From the NCBI GenBank assembly GCA_034336665.1, contig JAPFBE010000002.1:30979406-31043405 (forward strand): a DNA stretch of 64,000 nucleotides, read 5' to 3'. Positions 16,201 to 28,634 of the stretch are shown here, piece by piece. Source of the stretch: Luscinia megarhynchos. Its lineage: Eukaryota > Chordata > Aves > Passeriformes > Turdidae. Made by a program: the position numbers and the translations under genes. The number at the start of each line of letters is the position of its first letter. The first letter of the stretch is position 1. The notes under the pieces were generated by a model. That model was not told the origin of the DNA and did not search any database. It was given only the letters and a program-made list of their open reading frames with translations.

Positions 16201-18008
16201 TCCAGAAGCAGACTTAAACTGCATTGTCCTTTTAATTTGGTGTTTATTGGATACATAACATCACCTGTGCCAGCAGCCAGTTATTTTTTAGTTCTTTTCT
16301 GTATGTAACAGAGTGGAATTTTAAAAATTCCATGTTTTTAAATATGTGTATTTTAATTTATTATATTATTAAAACATTATTTCTTAATAGCAGAAATGTC
16401 ACAGAGTAAGTGGCAGATGATGCAGTGTGTTACATCAATTAAACTGGCAATTAATATCTATGATGTGTAGAAAGGATTGATTGTTGTTAGATTTCCTTTA
16501 TCTCCTTTGGAGATACAAGAGTTACTCAATAATGATTATTAAGAAAAATGTGGAAAGTAAGCATCTAACCATGAATTAATCTTTGAATTAGGAATGTGGA
16601 GCTGTTAGTAGTGGAACACTTAATGTCTTACTTGGAAGAGGAGATTGTGGTATTTTAGCAGCACACTTTATCACTGTCAATCTAACAGGTTTTTACCTAT
16701 TCCTGCTTCTCTTTTGTTTCCCTTATATTTTACTTTGTAAGGCAGGGTACTCAGAATTAAACGCAGACTAGGATGTTTCAGTTATACCTACTGACAAAAT
16801 TTGAACAATATCTCAGATACCCACTTGCTGAGTATAAATAGAAGAGGAAGGGTGTTTTGGTTTCTGTCACAAAAGTATTTTTAGGCTGTTTTGGAATACT
16901 TCATTATCTAACAGTCTTTGGCTAAACTGTTTTAAACTTGAAGCTTTACTTTTCTTTCTTTTTGTATCTCTAGCTAATTTTTGTAGCTTTCCAAGGGATG
17001 GAAGAAGCAATTTCCATTATGCAGTGATTGAAAGAAAGGGTTTTGCTTCTTTTCTTCGCTGCTGAGAGGAATAGAATAATTTTCACTCCACAGGGTTCAA
17101 AGAATATATTTCAAAATGGGGTTCAAAACCTTAGTGAGAGTCAAAACAGATAATATCTATTCACTTTAACATTACTTCTGCTGTTGCAAAGCCATAAGCA
17201 GTAGCCAGGTTCCAGGGCCAGATTTCTCATAGCTTGATATGAAGAGAGGTCACTCGCCTATATTTTGTTCACTCTGGTTTTACCAGTATCTATGCCTGAG
17301 ATCCACAGTGTATCTGATAGCTCATTCCCACATCTCCTGTTCTTCTCATCAGCTATTCCAGCTAAAGGTTCCCTAGTGTTATGCCATTGTTAGCAGTTAG
17401 GAATAATAACCAGATAAAACAGGGTGCAGGGATCAAATGAGGGGCGTGGCCAGGCAAGCATGCTGAAGCACTACTTATTTACAAATGACCAATCCCTTTC
17501 ATCATGCCCTTCTCTATTTCCTTGTGTTGTTCCTCCCCCTTGCATTTGGAATGGCTCCCTTTTCCTATCTTTGCCCTTCTGCTAAACACCCTCTGAGTCT
17601 GGCACATTGCCATAATCCCATCAGCATGCTCTTTACCATAGGACTTTTCCATTAGCTCCTCCCTGGGTGCCCTCTTAGTTAGCAAAGCTCAGGCTGAACC
17701 TCTTCAGTCCTTGGAGTGGTTCCTCCAGCAGCCCATCGAGCAGTGACCTCCTAGACCTGGTCTTTGGTATTGTCTCTTGCTCTGCAGGGTTTGTGTGCCT
17801 CAGTGAGGTTTATTACTTTTCCTGTCTCTCTGTTCATACGCTGGACAGCCTTTGAGCAGATGTCCTCATAAAACAGGTGTCTGTATTCCAAGTATCTACA
17901 CACCCTTCACATCCTACATTTCACTTTCTTCCACACATCCAATCTGTTGTATTGAGTTAGAAAAGCAGCTTTTAAAGATTCATACACTAAAATCTTACAA
18001 TAATCAAG

Positions 18009-18094
<86 letters not shown>
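18009..18094. repeat. (GATA)n microsatellite, 86 bp uninterrupted
   Basis: Continuous GATA units from 18009 to 18094, about 21.5 copies, with no interruption that I can see. Tetranucleotide arrays of this length and purity are typically polymorphic in copy number. Confidence 0.98.
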
Positions 18095-19427
18095 GTTTCA
18101 GACATATTAGGATGTCCTATTGACTTGTTTTACCAGCACATATGCTTCAGGCTGGTCATGTGTAACTCCTGGTAGATTGTCTAACAGGCCACTGCTGTGG
18201 TAAACACCACTGTGTCAAAGATAAACCTTGAAACAGATAAATTAATTTTTCATAGCCTCTTGGCATGAGGTATAGAAGCTGTCCTTATTAGGAAAATAAT
18301 TGACATCTTTACTGCCTCCAGCAGTGGCCTGAACCCCTTCTTGAGTTTAAAATTTATTTTCATAGTGTAGATACAAACACATATTCTCAGATGTAATGCA
18401 AAAACCTTCATACTATGCCAGAGGAGAAAACTCTGTCATCAAGCTAACATGAGGGAGTCTGGCACCTTTTCCTGTCCTGTCTGCCTATGTTGTGGCATCA
18501 ATGGGATCAAGTGCTTCTGGCCAGCAAGTAGACAGTGGCATACATTAATGGCAGAGAGCCAACTTGAAAGGAAAGTTTGAAAATATCCTGGTAAAAGAAA
18601 AGATGAAAGCAGCTCTGGGCATTCTTCCATGGAAATAATTTTTTTTCCAAAATTTATGTAATCTCTCTTCTTTCAGTTTTCACTTTGATTGGCATAGATT
18701 CCTAATTACAGCTCTGTATTTAAAAGCTCTCTAACAGTGTCTTCCAAAGACATACACAAAATATTTCCAGTGAGAAAAGGGAAGGAAAATTACTTAAAGA
18801 AACTAACAGCATCCATGGATTAAGAAAGTCATGAGAAACAATGCAACACAGATTCATCCAGCATTGTTAATATTGTTATCCTTCTCCTCGGATCCTCTTT
18901 TTTTTATTTCTGAGAAAAGCTGGTGTAAAAAAGGGACAATGCTTTTGAGACGCGGGAAGATGCAACTGGGCATACTCAGTTGTGCTGGAGAGTTGAAGGT
19001 CATTCTTTTGAGTTCAGAAGTGGCTACTTTGGGGCTGCTCTGTGTGAAAATAGAGTAGTTCCTCTGTATCTCCAGACAAGCTGGTACTCCACTGTTTGTT
19101 TTTAGTCGGCAAACAGACTCTGACATATTCTATTTTCTTTTCCTCCTAGTTGTAACAAGGCAGCGGCTACTGATACATCAATAGATATTATATTAAAAAA
19201 TGTTTTCTTCCTCTTGGGTTAGAAAAGAGACAGAAGTATCAAACTGGGATTTGGGATTTTATGCCCTATTGGTGCAAATTGCTGCTTAGCCATCCATCCC
19301 GGCACTCTTGGCAAAGACATTCATAGTAGCACTACTGAATTCACTAGAGCTGTGACTAACTCAGCTGAGATCTGCCCCAGGAGACTAAGTCAGAATTGTC
19401 CTTCAGGCTGTGGCTCTTACCTCCCTA

Positions 19428-19495
19428 AAGGACTTGAACAAATAATTTAATTTCCTTTGCCTCTATTTCCATACATTTAAATAGATCCTGATAAC
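19428..19495 (+). mobile_element. MIR-like CORE-SINE remnant
   Basis: GGACTTGAACAAATAATTTA, TTTCCTTTGCCTCTATTTCC and the following ATAGATCCTGATAAC follow the order of the MIR core (CTTGGGCAAGT...AACCTCTCTGTGCCTCAGTTTCC...GGGATAATAA) with many substitutions. An ancient copy would be expected to be this diverged. Assignment is by eye and could be chance for so short a match. Confidence 0.5.
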
Positions 19496-21380
19496 ATCCA
19501 TCACAGTCTGACAAGTTGTCAGGCATAGTTAAACCTGCTGGAGAGTATAGTTTTAAACATCGATGTAGATATTTGATAGAAGCAGAAAGATGGGGTGAGA
19601 CTTGTGGTGAATAAAGGAATGTTTTTTAAAAAAAAAACAAAACCAACAAAGCAAGAGAGTAGGCCAGATAAAAAACAGCATCAGAAACTGAGCTCCTAGT
19701 TGTGAACAATCAGCTCCATCTCTCCCTCCATGACACAGATACTCTTCCAAATATCTGAGCCTGGAAATTCAAAGAAAGTTTGTAAAATACATCTTGTATT
19801 TCCCAGGTTATTTCTTCAGTAAAATTTAAGAAATTTTGTCAGGTTATGTAAAGTGTTATGTAACATCCGTTTCATTTCTGCTATATTACCCTTTTTTTTC
19901 TGACAGAAATGCATTTTAAATTAATATTTAATGTCTTTGCTTTTAAGAAACTATCTTTGAATCATTTCAGTTTGCTGCTGGCTTCAGGTTCCTGGGGAGG
20001 AGGAGCTGCATGAGCTGAGCACTGGTGTGCTGGAAAGCGAAGGTGCAGCTCAAGAATACTGTCTCAATGTAGCAGAACCACACATTTCTCTTTAGAAATG
20101 AGCAGACGCTAGCAAAACCTATCACCTGAGAGCATCCACAGGATAAATTGTTGAGGAGTCACTTGAGAGAGATGCCACTTGGTTGTGTGCAAGGGGAAGA
20201 GTGGGAAAAACAGCATAGGCACAGAATGGAGACAGAGCCCTCTGAGTCTTTAGCTGAATTGTAGCACACAATGATTTTTTTTCTACAAAGTAATACTTTT
20301 TCTCATTCTTACTCTTTCTTACTCTTTTTTTTTAGCAGCAAAGCAATTAAAATATTCATTCAACATATTGTGCTTTAAAAATATAATTCACAAAGATCAG
20401 CAGGCATGTTTTCATTCTGTCGTTCCTGATATTACTCATCACACCAGGCAACTCATGTATTTTTTAGCTGTATTCTTGCTTCTATCAGATCTTGTTTCTT
20501 TTCCGAGGTAGAAGTGTGAAGCTCTGGGGCTGATTCACCTTTTGTAGAACTGATGCATAAATTTTTGTTCCTAGTCTGTTTAGTAAATGTCATCTGTTTT
20601 GTCATGTAGGTGGCTCTTCATGTAGCATGCTTGGTTTTGAAAATCTGGTTAGTAGGGGAAGCAAATGTATTTTTATATGAAGGTTAAATGGATTGTAAAC
20701 CCAAGCAAACAAAACAAGCAAGCTTCACCCCCCACTTCTCCCAGATAAACTTGGTAAATTTTTTTCCTGGCTCAGAAATTTGCTAATTATTTAATTGCAA
20801 GTCATCCTGTTCGCATGGAAAAGGTTTGACCAGTGAGATATTTTGCAGCATGTTTTCTCTTTTACCTGCTTTTCTCATTTCTAAACTGAAAGATGTCATG
20901 GTTTCTCTGAGTAGCAGAAGCATAAACCCTCAAAAAGATGGATGAACTTTTCTGCCTGAAATTGATGTGTTTTACCAATGTCAATTCATATTTCTTCATG
21001 CATCATGTAGTGCCAGCTGCTGTAGTCTTCGAGGTGACCTGCACATTGCTCAGAAAGCTGCACATGAGTACTGATATAATCCCTACTTAAGGAAAAATAT
21101 CCTAGTTTATCTTTAAACCTCATCACTTTGAAATTTAGACCAAAGCTTTGTGGTAACTGTTTAGACATTAAAACATCTTAATTTAACATTGTAACATCAT
21201 GGTGTATATGCTTTTTGATAACACAGCTGTTCTATTTTTTAGTTTTTTATGTTACTAAAAACATAAGAATATTCCAGATAAAGAAGAAAGGGAGAACTTC
21301 TTGTTTAGCAGTGAGTAATTTCATGTAGTTCAATTTTGGAACCCTAAAGCCTGAATCACTTTTCAGTCTTTATTTGAAGT

Positions 21381-22130
21381 GAATCATTTAAGTTGGAAGG
21401 AATCAAGATCATCTAGTCCAACTATTAACTCAGCACTGCAAATTCCACCACTGAGTGCCACATCTGCACACCTTTTAAATACCTCCAGGGATGGCGACTC
21501 CACCAATTCCCTGGCAGCCTGTTCCGGTGCTTGATAACCTTTTCACTGAAGAACTTTTTCATAATATTCAATCTAAACATAAACATGCTATGTCTCCTGA
21601 CATAACATGAAGCCATTTCACTTGTCCTACCACTTGTTACTTGGGAGAAGAGACTAACCTGGCTACAGCCTCCTTTCAGGCAGTTGTAGAGAGTGATGAG
21701 GTCACTCTTGAGCCTCCTTTTCTCCAGGCTAAACAACTCCAGTTCCCTCTGCTGCTCCTCATGGGATTGTGCTCCAGACTCTTCCCCAGCTCCACTGCCC
21801 TTCTCTGGACATGCTCCAGCCCCTCAAGGTCCTTCTCACAGTGAGGGACAAAAACTGAACACAGGATTTGTGGTGCCCTCCCACAGTGCTGAGTACAGGG
21901 GGACAATCCCTGCCCTTCTCCTGCTGGCCACTCTATTTCTGGTACAGGCCAGGGTGCCATTGGCCTTCTTGGCCACCTGGGCACCTACTGGCTCCTGTTC
22001 AGCTGGCTGCAGACAGTTCCTTTTCTAATAGCCACCTTTCCAGCCCCTCTTCCCTAAGCCTGTAGCACTGCATGGACTTGTTGGGACAGTAACACATGAC
22101 CCAGCGCTTCACCTTGTTTAAGCTTGTGTT
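21381..22130 (-). mobile_element. CR1 LINE, 5'-truncated, antisense to CTNND2
   Basis: About 750 bases of CR1 in reverse orientation. Reading the plus strand, it opens with the complement of the 3' end (GTTGGAAGGAATCAAGATCA, TCTAGTCCAAC). It continues through CCTCCAGGGATGGCGACTCC, GGCAGCCTGTTCCGG and TTGAGCCTCCTTTTCTCCAG, then GTGCTCCAGACTC and CACTGCCCTTCTCTGGACAT. It ends in the complement of the ORF2 C-terminal region (GGCCTTCTTGGCCACCTGGG, ACCCAGCGCTTCACCTTGTT). The arrangement is the usual 5'-truncated LINE insertion with its 3' end kept. The terminal 8-base repeats are reduced to GAATCATT. Open frames in this interval, up to 111 codons, derive from the element and are not genes. Confidence 0.92.
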
Positions 22131-23235
22131 AGAGCCATAAAATGCCATAAATTGGTTCTATGTAAAGATTTTAAGTTAGTAAATGAAGCTGGAATTCCTA
22201 ATAGATTTTACTGTTCTTTAACTATTTCTGTCTTCCAAGATTTTTCCCTGCAGAGCCCCAAGAACACATGCCTGTGCAAAAACAGCTTCAAAATATTTAA
22301 AATTTTTTTTTTTTGGTCTTAAATGTAAAATGGCCAGCTGAAGTGCCTAGCTTGTTTTGGGCCTCAGCCAGCTACACCCATGGAGAAACTTCTTGACTTT
22401 TTCAGAGATGTCTGTATAACTTGCTTAAACTAAAGCATTGTACTCCTTGGGTGTTAGTTATGAATCTATGTGATTTCTTAAAATTAGATCCAAGACTGAT
22501 TACTCTTTGAGGAACAAGTAGTGCCACAGAACCATAAAGTTGTATTTGTTTGAAATGGATTTAATAGTGCATTGTGCTGGACCTTCTTGATCATTTGTCT
22601 CAAGTATTTTTGTGCTTTTTTTAAAATGTTTATTTTTTATGAGATATCACATTAGAGATTTATTTTGTAGGCCACCTTGGGTACACATAAGACTTTTGTT
22701 CCTGCATCAGTTAAGGGTCTCCCTCAATGCTGTTAGAACAAGCTTACCACAATTTATTTCTCATAATCGTCTTTATATTTCTGGTGACTTCCTCTTTTTC
22801 CTTTCATCTTTGCTTATCCCAATTTAGTTGATACAACATCCTTACTGAGACTACAGTAGCTATTCCCATTCCCAGTCCTAAAAACTTTATGACGGTAAGT
22901 GCATTTTTTGGTTTGCTGTAGCCTTGTGGGTTTTTTTAAGCTTCAGAAGGAGATGATGTTTCTCCAGCGCAGGAGAAACCCTTGCCAAGGCAAACCTTGA
23001 CAAACCATGAGAAACCTTGATGAGGCAACACTCTTGACTAACTTTGGCTGCTTTCACAGAGGTTCAGTTTGTCATTGTACAGTTATGTTGCCACTGAAAG
23101 AATAATACCAGGAATCAAAGCAGTGAAACGTAGCAGCTCTGTGGTGTTACCAGCACACCTTTGCTGGACTTCAGTCCACATAACACAGCTTGATTACATT
23201 GGACAGCATTTATTAGTACTGTGTTCATTCCCTAA

Positions 23236-23529
<294 letters not shown>

Positions 23530-25898
23530 TAGTCCTGTGCCACATGCCACTTGCTCCAACAGTAACTATTTCATGACTATCTTATTTGCCATAACAAAAA
23601 GCTTTCAAGCCCTTTGGATTTATGTAATGGATGAATGGCTTTCAATATCATGCAGTTTACAGATGTAGGTGTGGTTTATGCCTGTTGTTGCTGGTTCACT
23701 TTTTTCTTGGTTAGCCATGAGTGCTCTTGGGGGATGGATATGTTGAGATGGGTGTCCTCTGCTCTCCCTCCTGTCTGGTATAGGGTTAGCTAGGCAGGAG
23801 ACACATTTTACTCACTGCTTTTATATCCTATGTAGTGATGTTGTGACAGAGAGGATTTGTTTGGGGTTTTCTGCCTTTCTTGGGGTTCTGATAGGAAAAT
23901 GAAATACTGTGCTGGAGAGATGGACGCCATCTTCTGAAGCCTTTTGTCTGAAATGTGACAGCATGCTATGTGATGTGTTTTACACAGAGCGTGCAGGTAG
24001 TGATAGTTTATTTCTTTTCTTGGTATAGTAGGATCTGGTCTTTTTAAGATTGTGTGGATTTTTTCCCTTCTGAAATTCAAGAGAGAGGGAAGGGGTGATG
24101 GTGTTCAGGAATACAGGAATGCTGTCAAACAGGACTGCTATGAAATGTTCGGAGGATTTTTTTTTCACCTTGCCCTTGAGCTAGGATATTTAATATGTAA
24201 AACAGAAGCAAGGTAGAGGTTTTTTTTTTTAATTTTCAATTCGTGATTTCATTCTATTTGGTGATTATTTAACAGTGTAAATCAAAAAACTTTTATTATC
24301 TTGTTTTCAATGCTGGTATTTTCATTATGATTTTGCTACTAAAATATTTAAGAAAATAGATCATTTCTGTCACAGAATCATCAGAGTACATGTTATCATC
24401 TATGTTTCTGCAGAAATTACTTAGCCTTGTACATCAGGCCTCATTTAGGATACAATTGATAAGATATCATCCTTTAGTTGGGTCCAGGTTCTTTCCTTGA
24501 GGGTGTTTGAATAAACTGCATGGTGTTTATTAAATGTAGACTTTTTTATATTTAATTTTGTTTCTTAGTTAGAACAGTTATCACCTCCTACTTGTTAATC
24601 AGGATTAATGGGGCAGAGATACAGGTTACATGAGCTCAGATTGTGCCTCCTGTAGAGTGACAGAATTACTGACAGATCTAATAAAGTGTGACCACTGCTT
24701 CAGATTCAACATACTTGTTTGTCTCTTGGTTATGTTGTCAGTATTCTGGCTCCAGGGAACATTCTGCCTATTTATTCTGAGTAGTAAGTGGCAAACTGCT
24801 AATAAACCTCAGCAGTCACTGTGGCACTTCCCATGCCATCTGTAGATGAACACATAATGTCATTAGGTCATTTAAAGAAAATATACTGGGCTGCAGTTTG
24901 TGTTGGTTCCATTGCACATTATGCTGTTAAATATTCCCAAATTCCCACAGAAAGAAAGGATTTTTGTTTTCTAGTATGGCCTCAAAGTCTTTTTTCCAAG
25001 AGGAGTAGGTACTGACCATCGGGGTAGGGGGTAACCTGCCTTTGTATAGGTACAAAGTACCTGTACAGGTGGATGCAGCTCCCAGGCATGGTGAGCATCA
25101 GGGGTGCTGGATGTGTATGAAAGGGCAGAAGACCAAGATGGTGACCCTGAGAAATGGAATCAAAGTCAGTGGTATTTCAAAATTTTATTCCTGAGCCTGC
25201 TTTTGTGTCAGAGTTTTTTGTTTGTTTTCAATAACCAGTACATCCCAGAAGGCCACTGCTTGCCCTGGCCATGTTTTGTGCCTTTCAGAATGCAGATCAC
25301 TGGCCCTTGCTTTCAAAATGTAGACATGTTTGTGGTAGTGTTCTGCAAAGCTTCCACAGCAAGGCTCATAGCTGCAGCTCTCATCTTGCATCTCTTAGGA
25401 AACAGGCCAAAGTTGTGCATTTAAATCAGTTCTCCTTTGTTTTTTTTTGTAAAGTCTTGTACTGTGACAGCTATCACAGCTGAATTCCTTCTTTCTGTCC
25501 TTTCTGGGAAATGAAAGGTAGCTCCTGCAGCAGCTCCCTTGGTACTGAAAACATTTGACTTGGTGGCAGGCACAAGGAAAAATAAAAAGTTCCTCATGCT
25601 TTCCATCAGCCTTCCTGAGCTGAAGTAGTAGGAAAGTAATTATTTCAGTAGGGGCTCCACAGCCTGGAGGAGATGCAGAGAAAATAATGACAAATGTCTG
25701 TTTTGGGACTAAACACAATACTTCGAGCCTTTCCATCTCATGTTCATTGTGCATCCTGTCTATATAAAAGGTGCTCTTGTTTGTTACTTTTAGAGAGGAC
25801 ACAAAGTTCATGCCTTATGAATTCATACAGGCTCTGACACAGCTGCCCCTAAATAGTCATCCACATTTGTCCTCAGAACACTTCTCTTAGGTGGGGAA

Positions 25899-25990
25899 GT
25901 ATCATTATCTCTGTCATACAGATGGGGAACTGAGCCTGTCAAGTGTAAATGACCTGTCCAAAAATCTGGCAAGATGAAGGTGTGAATCAC
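25899..25990 (-). mobile_element. MIR-like CORE-SINE remnant, antisense
   Basis: ATCATTATCTCTGTCATACA, GATGGGGAACTGAGCCTGTC, AAGTGTAAATGACCTGTCC and the following AAAAATCTGGCAAG...GTGTGAATC match the reverse complement of the MIR core in order (ATTATC...TTTTACAGATGAGGAAACTGAG...GTTAAGTGACTTGCCC...GGATTCGAACC). The match is clearer than that at 19428. Confidence 0.65.
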
Positions 25991-27254
25991 TCTTGAGTAG
26001 GCATCCAGCTGCAAGGGAAGAAATATGGCCTGGAGAGATTTTTTAGCAGCTCAATTTGTTTGGCAGTAGTGAAGCATTCATTGCCTGCCCCAAGTACCGT
26101 GAAGCACTTGCCCAGCAGAGCAAAAGTTCTGATATTAGTTTCTTCCTCAAACATGCACATTCTCTTCCTTCTAGTTGCTTTTCTCTAAGTAGATTATAAC
26201 TTCAATTTCTGGCAATCTCAATACCGGTTTTGGAAGGGTATTTAAACCTGCAGACCAGCTTCTCAGCCCAGTAGCTTCTTGATTGTCAGGATTGCCTTAG
26301 GCACCATTTGTGGCTTGTCCTCTTTCCCAGAAATTTCTTTCTTCCATAATCTCTCCAAAACAGAGTTTTTTCGCTTTTTTCTTTATCTCGTCTTTGTCCT
26401 CCTTGGACAGAGGTCTTGGGCTAATGCTGGAAAACTTACCATGCTCAAATTTTTGGATTGCACAACCTTATAGCAAAGTGTTAGAGCTTCAAGGCTTCAG
26501 TGCAAGCTCCCTTGAAGAAGCTCTGAGGGAAATGTGCTGCCTGGATGTTATGAAATTAAATGGTGTTAATGCCCAGGAAATATTTCCTAAGATATGGGAA
26601 GATTATTCTTACAGAAACACTTCCACGGTGACAGGTTTTTACTAGAAGAACATGGGTAAAATTAGGTATACCCAATGATTATATGCCTTTGTGCAAAAGC
26701 TAAATACTCTGATACAAACAGAGATGTTGGCATGGCCTACAGCCTCTGGTAATTTCCAGAGATTCAAGGAGAACCTGAATCACAAGTACAATGTAACTCT
26801 GTAAGTCTGTTCATATAAGTCTGTAAATAAAAAGAAATAGGTGTGAGCTGAATGCACCACACTTAATTTAGCCATCTTTTTACCCCAGTACTGTGCTGCC
26901 AGTTTCCACAGTAGCACCTGTTAATGGGAAAAAATAAAAGCCTTCTATTTTAAAATAATTAAATGTTAACACTTTTCTAATAAATATAAATAGAGAGGAA
27001 CACAGTACAAAATTAGCACAGATCCTGCAGATGGTAGAAAGAAATGTTTTTACTTGGTAATAATGGCAATGAGTAACTGATTTCTGATTCTCTTGCCTTT
27101 ACCAAGTTAATTATGAACTCTTCCACAAAATTCTATTTTATATTTTTTTTCCTATTTGTTTTACTGTCAGGGCTAAAAGCATACATGGAAAAATCTGACA
27201 TTTTAGCAAGGATAACAAAGGAATTCCATGGATGCCTTGTGAAGAAGGTGAGGT

Positions 27255-27309
27255 CAAGCAGCTGTTGTAGATCCTTTCCAACTCAGGCCATTCTATGTTT
27301 CTGTGATTC
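27255..27309 (+). mobile_element. CR1 LINE 3'-end fragment
   Basis: TTGTAGATCCTTTCCAACTC followed by AGGCCATTCTATGTTTCTGT and GATTC is the CR1 3' terminus with its imperfect ATTCTATG-type repeats. Upstream similarity is lost quickly, so this is a severely 5'-truncated sense copy or the tail of an older one. Confidence 0.8.
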
Positions 27310-27760
27310 AACCTATGCTTGCTCCTTCTTCCATCAACTTGATTGGTTAACTGGGAACCTGTCTCAGATAAAATGATTTAAACTGCTGTTCTCAGTTTTG
27401 ACAAACATGATCTATCACAGCCAGAAACAGTTTCTGCTTATGAACAATGAGGTAGCTGGATTAGAAAAAACTCCTTTTAAAGAGGCTCCTTGTATGACTC
27501 CATCACCTGTTTAAAATCTGTAAATACCATTTCTGATTGAAAGGTAAAAGTAGATAATCCACTTTTAGAAAGTACATGATGATAAAGAGCTGCAGCTATA
27601 AATAATGTCAGGAGAAATTGGTTTTTTCTGTGCTAGCAACCAGTCTCCTTCTTACTTTGGTTGACAGTAACATGTCAAAGATTTAACTATTGTCTATAGA
27701 AAATAGATAAATTTTTAAAAATACCACACAAGAAAAATGTAAAAAACAGAAACTAACACC

Positions 27761-27803
27761 ATATATATATATATATACTAAATATAGATAGGTAGATAGA
27801 TAC
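27761..27803. repeat. TA run and degenerate TAGA repeat
   Basis: Seventeen bases of alternating AT (27761-27777) are followed by imperfect TAGATAGGTAGATAGATA. It is a decayed simple repeat. Confidence 0.9.
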
Positions 27804-28616
27804 TGACTCTGTGTATCTCATTCACATTTTTATTCACTGAATCAAAAGGCATATATTCCATTCTTGCAAAACATTACAAGATAATGTGTACAAAATGTTT
27901 CTTGCAAAGGAGCACTAGTTCTCCAAGTGTCTTTAGCCCACAGTCAATCTGGACAGGGAGAAATTTCATTTACTTCCCAGACTTTGGATTCCAGTCTTCA
28001 TTAGTGTTGGCTTTAATTTCAGCTGTGGCCAGTTTGTGTTTTGGCTTGGTTGGTCCCCTGTTGTCACCCCATGTTACGCAATATTATTACATGGTCCTGT
28101 TTCAGTTTTAGTAGCTGCCATATGTTTATAAGGAGGGGTTTATAACCTCATGGATAATCTCTCAGTGTCACTGAAAGCAATTACATGTTGTCTACCTTAG
28201 ATCTATCTGGTCTGAGTTAAACACTGCAGGTGAGCCTTCCTTTTGACTGCATGGTGCTTCTTTGCATGTGCATAGATTATTGGCAGATTGATCAAGTCAC
28301 TCCAGAAGGCCCCTTTGAGCCCTGTATCTGCTTTTGCTAATCTGTGTAGTTGCTAGCTAGTGAGCCTGCAGTGTTATGTAAAGCATGTTTAGGGGAGTAT
28401 TCTATTTCAATGGACCTTTTAGCTCACTTCAGTAGAAGATTTAATTGGATTTTTTTTTTTTAAGTAATTCTGGACAATTATTTAGAATTTTTAACTTCCT
28501 AGTACAATGGCAGTTCTTCTGTTGGGGGTTCCCAAAGTCAAAATCACATGCCTGCAAGTGTTTCCTATTTGTAATGTTATTTTCTAATTGGACTTTGGAA
28601 GGTATTACACTTGGGA

Positions 28617-28634
28617 TTTTTTTTTTTTTTTTTT
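28617..28634. repeat. Poly(T) run, 18 bases
   Basis: Longest homopolymer seen in the window. Other T runs of 12 or more on the plus strand are at 14695-14706, 28450-28461, 31968-31981, 39480-39492, 48923-48938 and 58195-58206. None shows a flanking element that would make it a retroposon tail. Confidence 0.9.

Noticed and set aside
25395..25811. 138-codon minus-strand frame
   Set aside because: No recognisable domain or conserved motif; probably chance.
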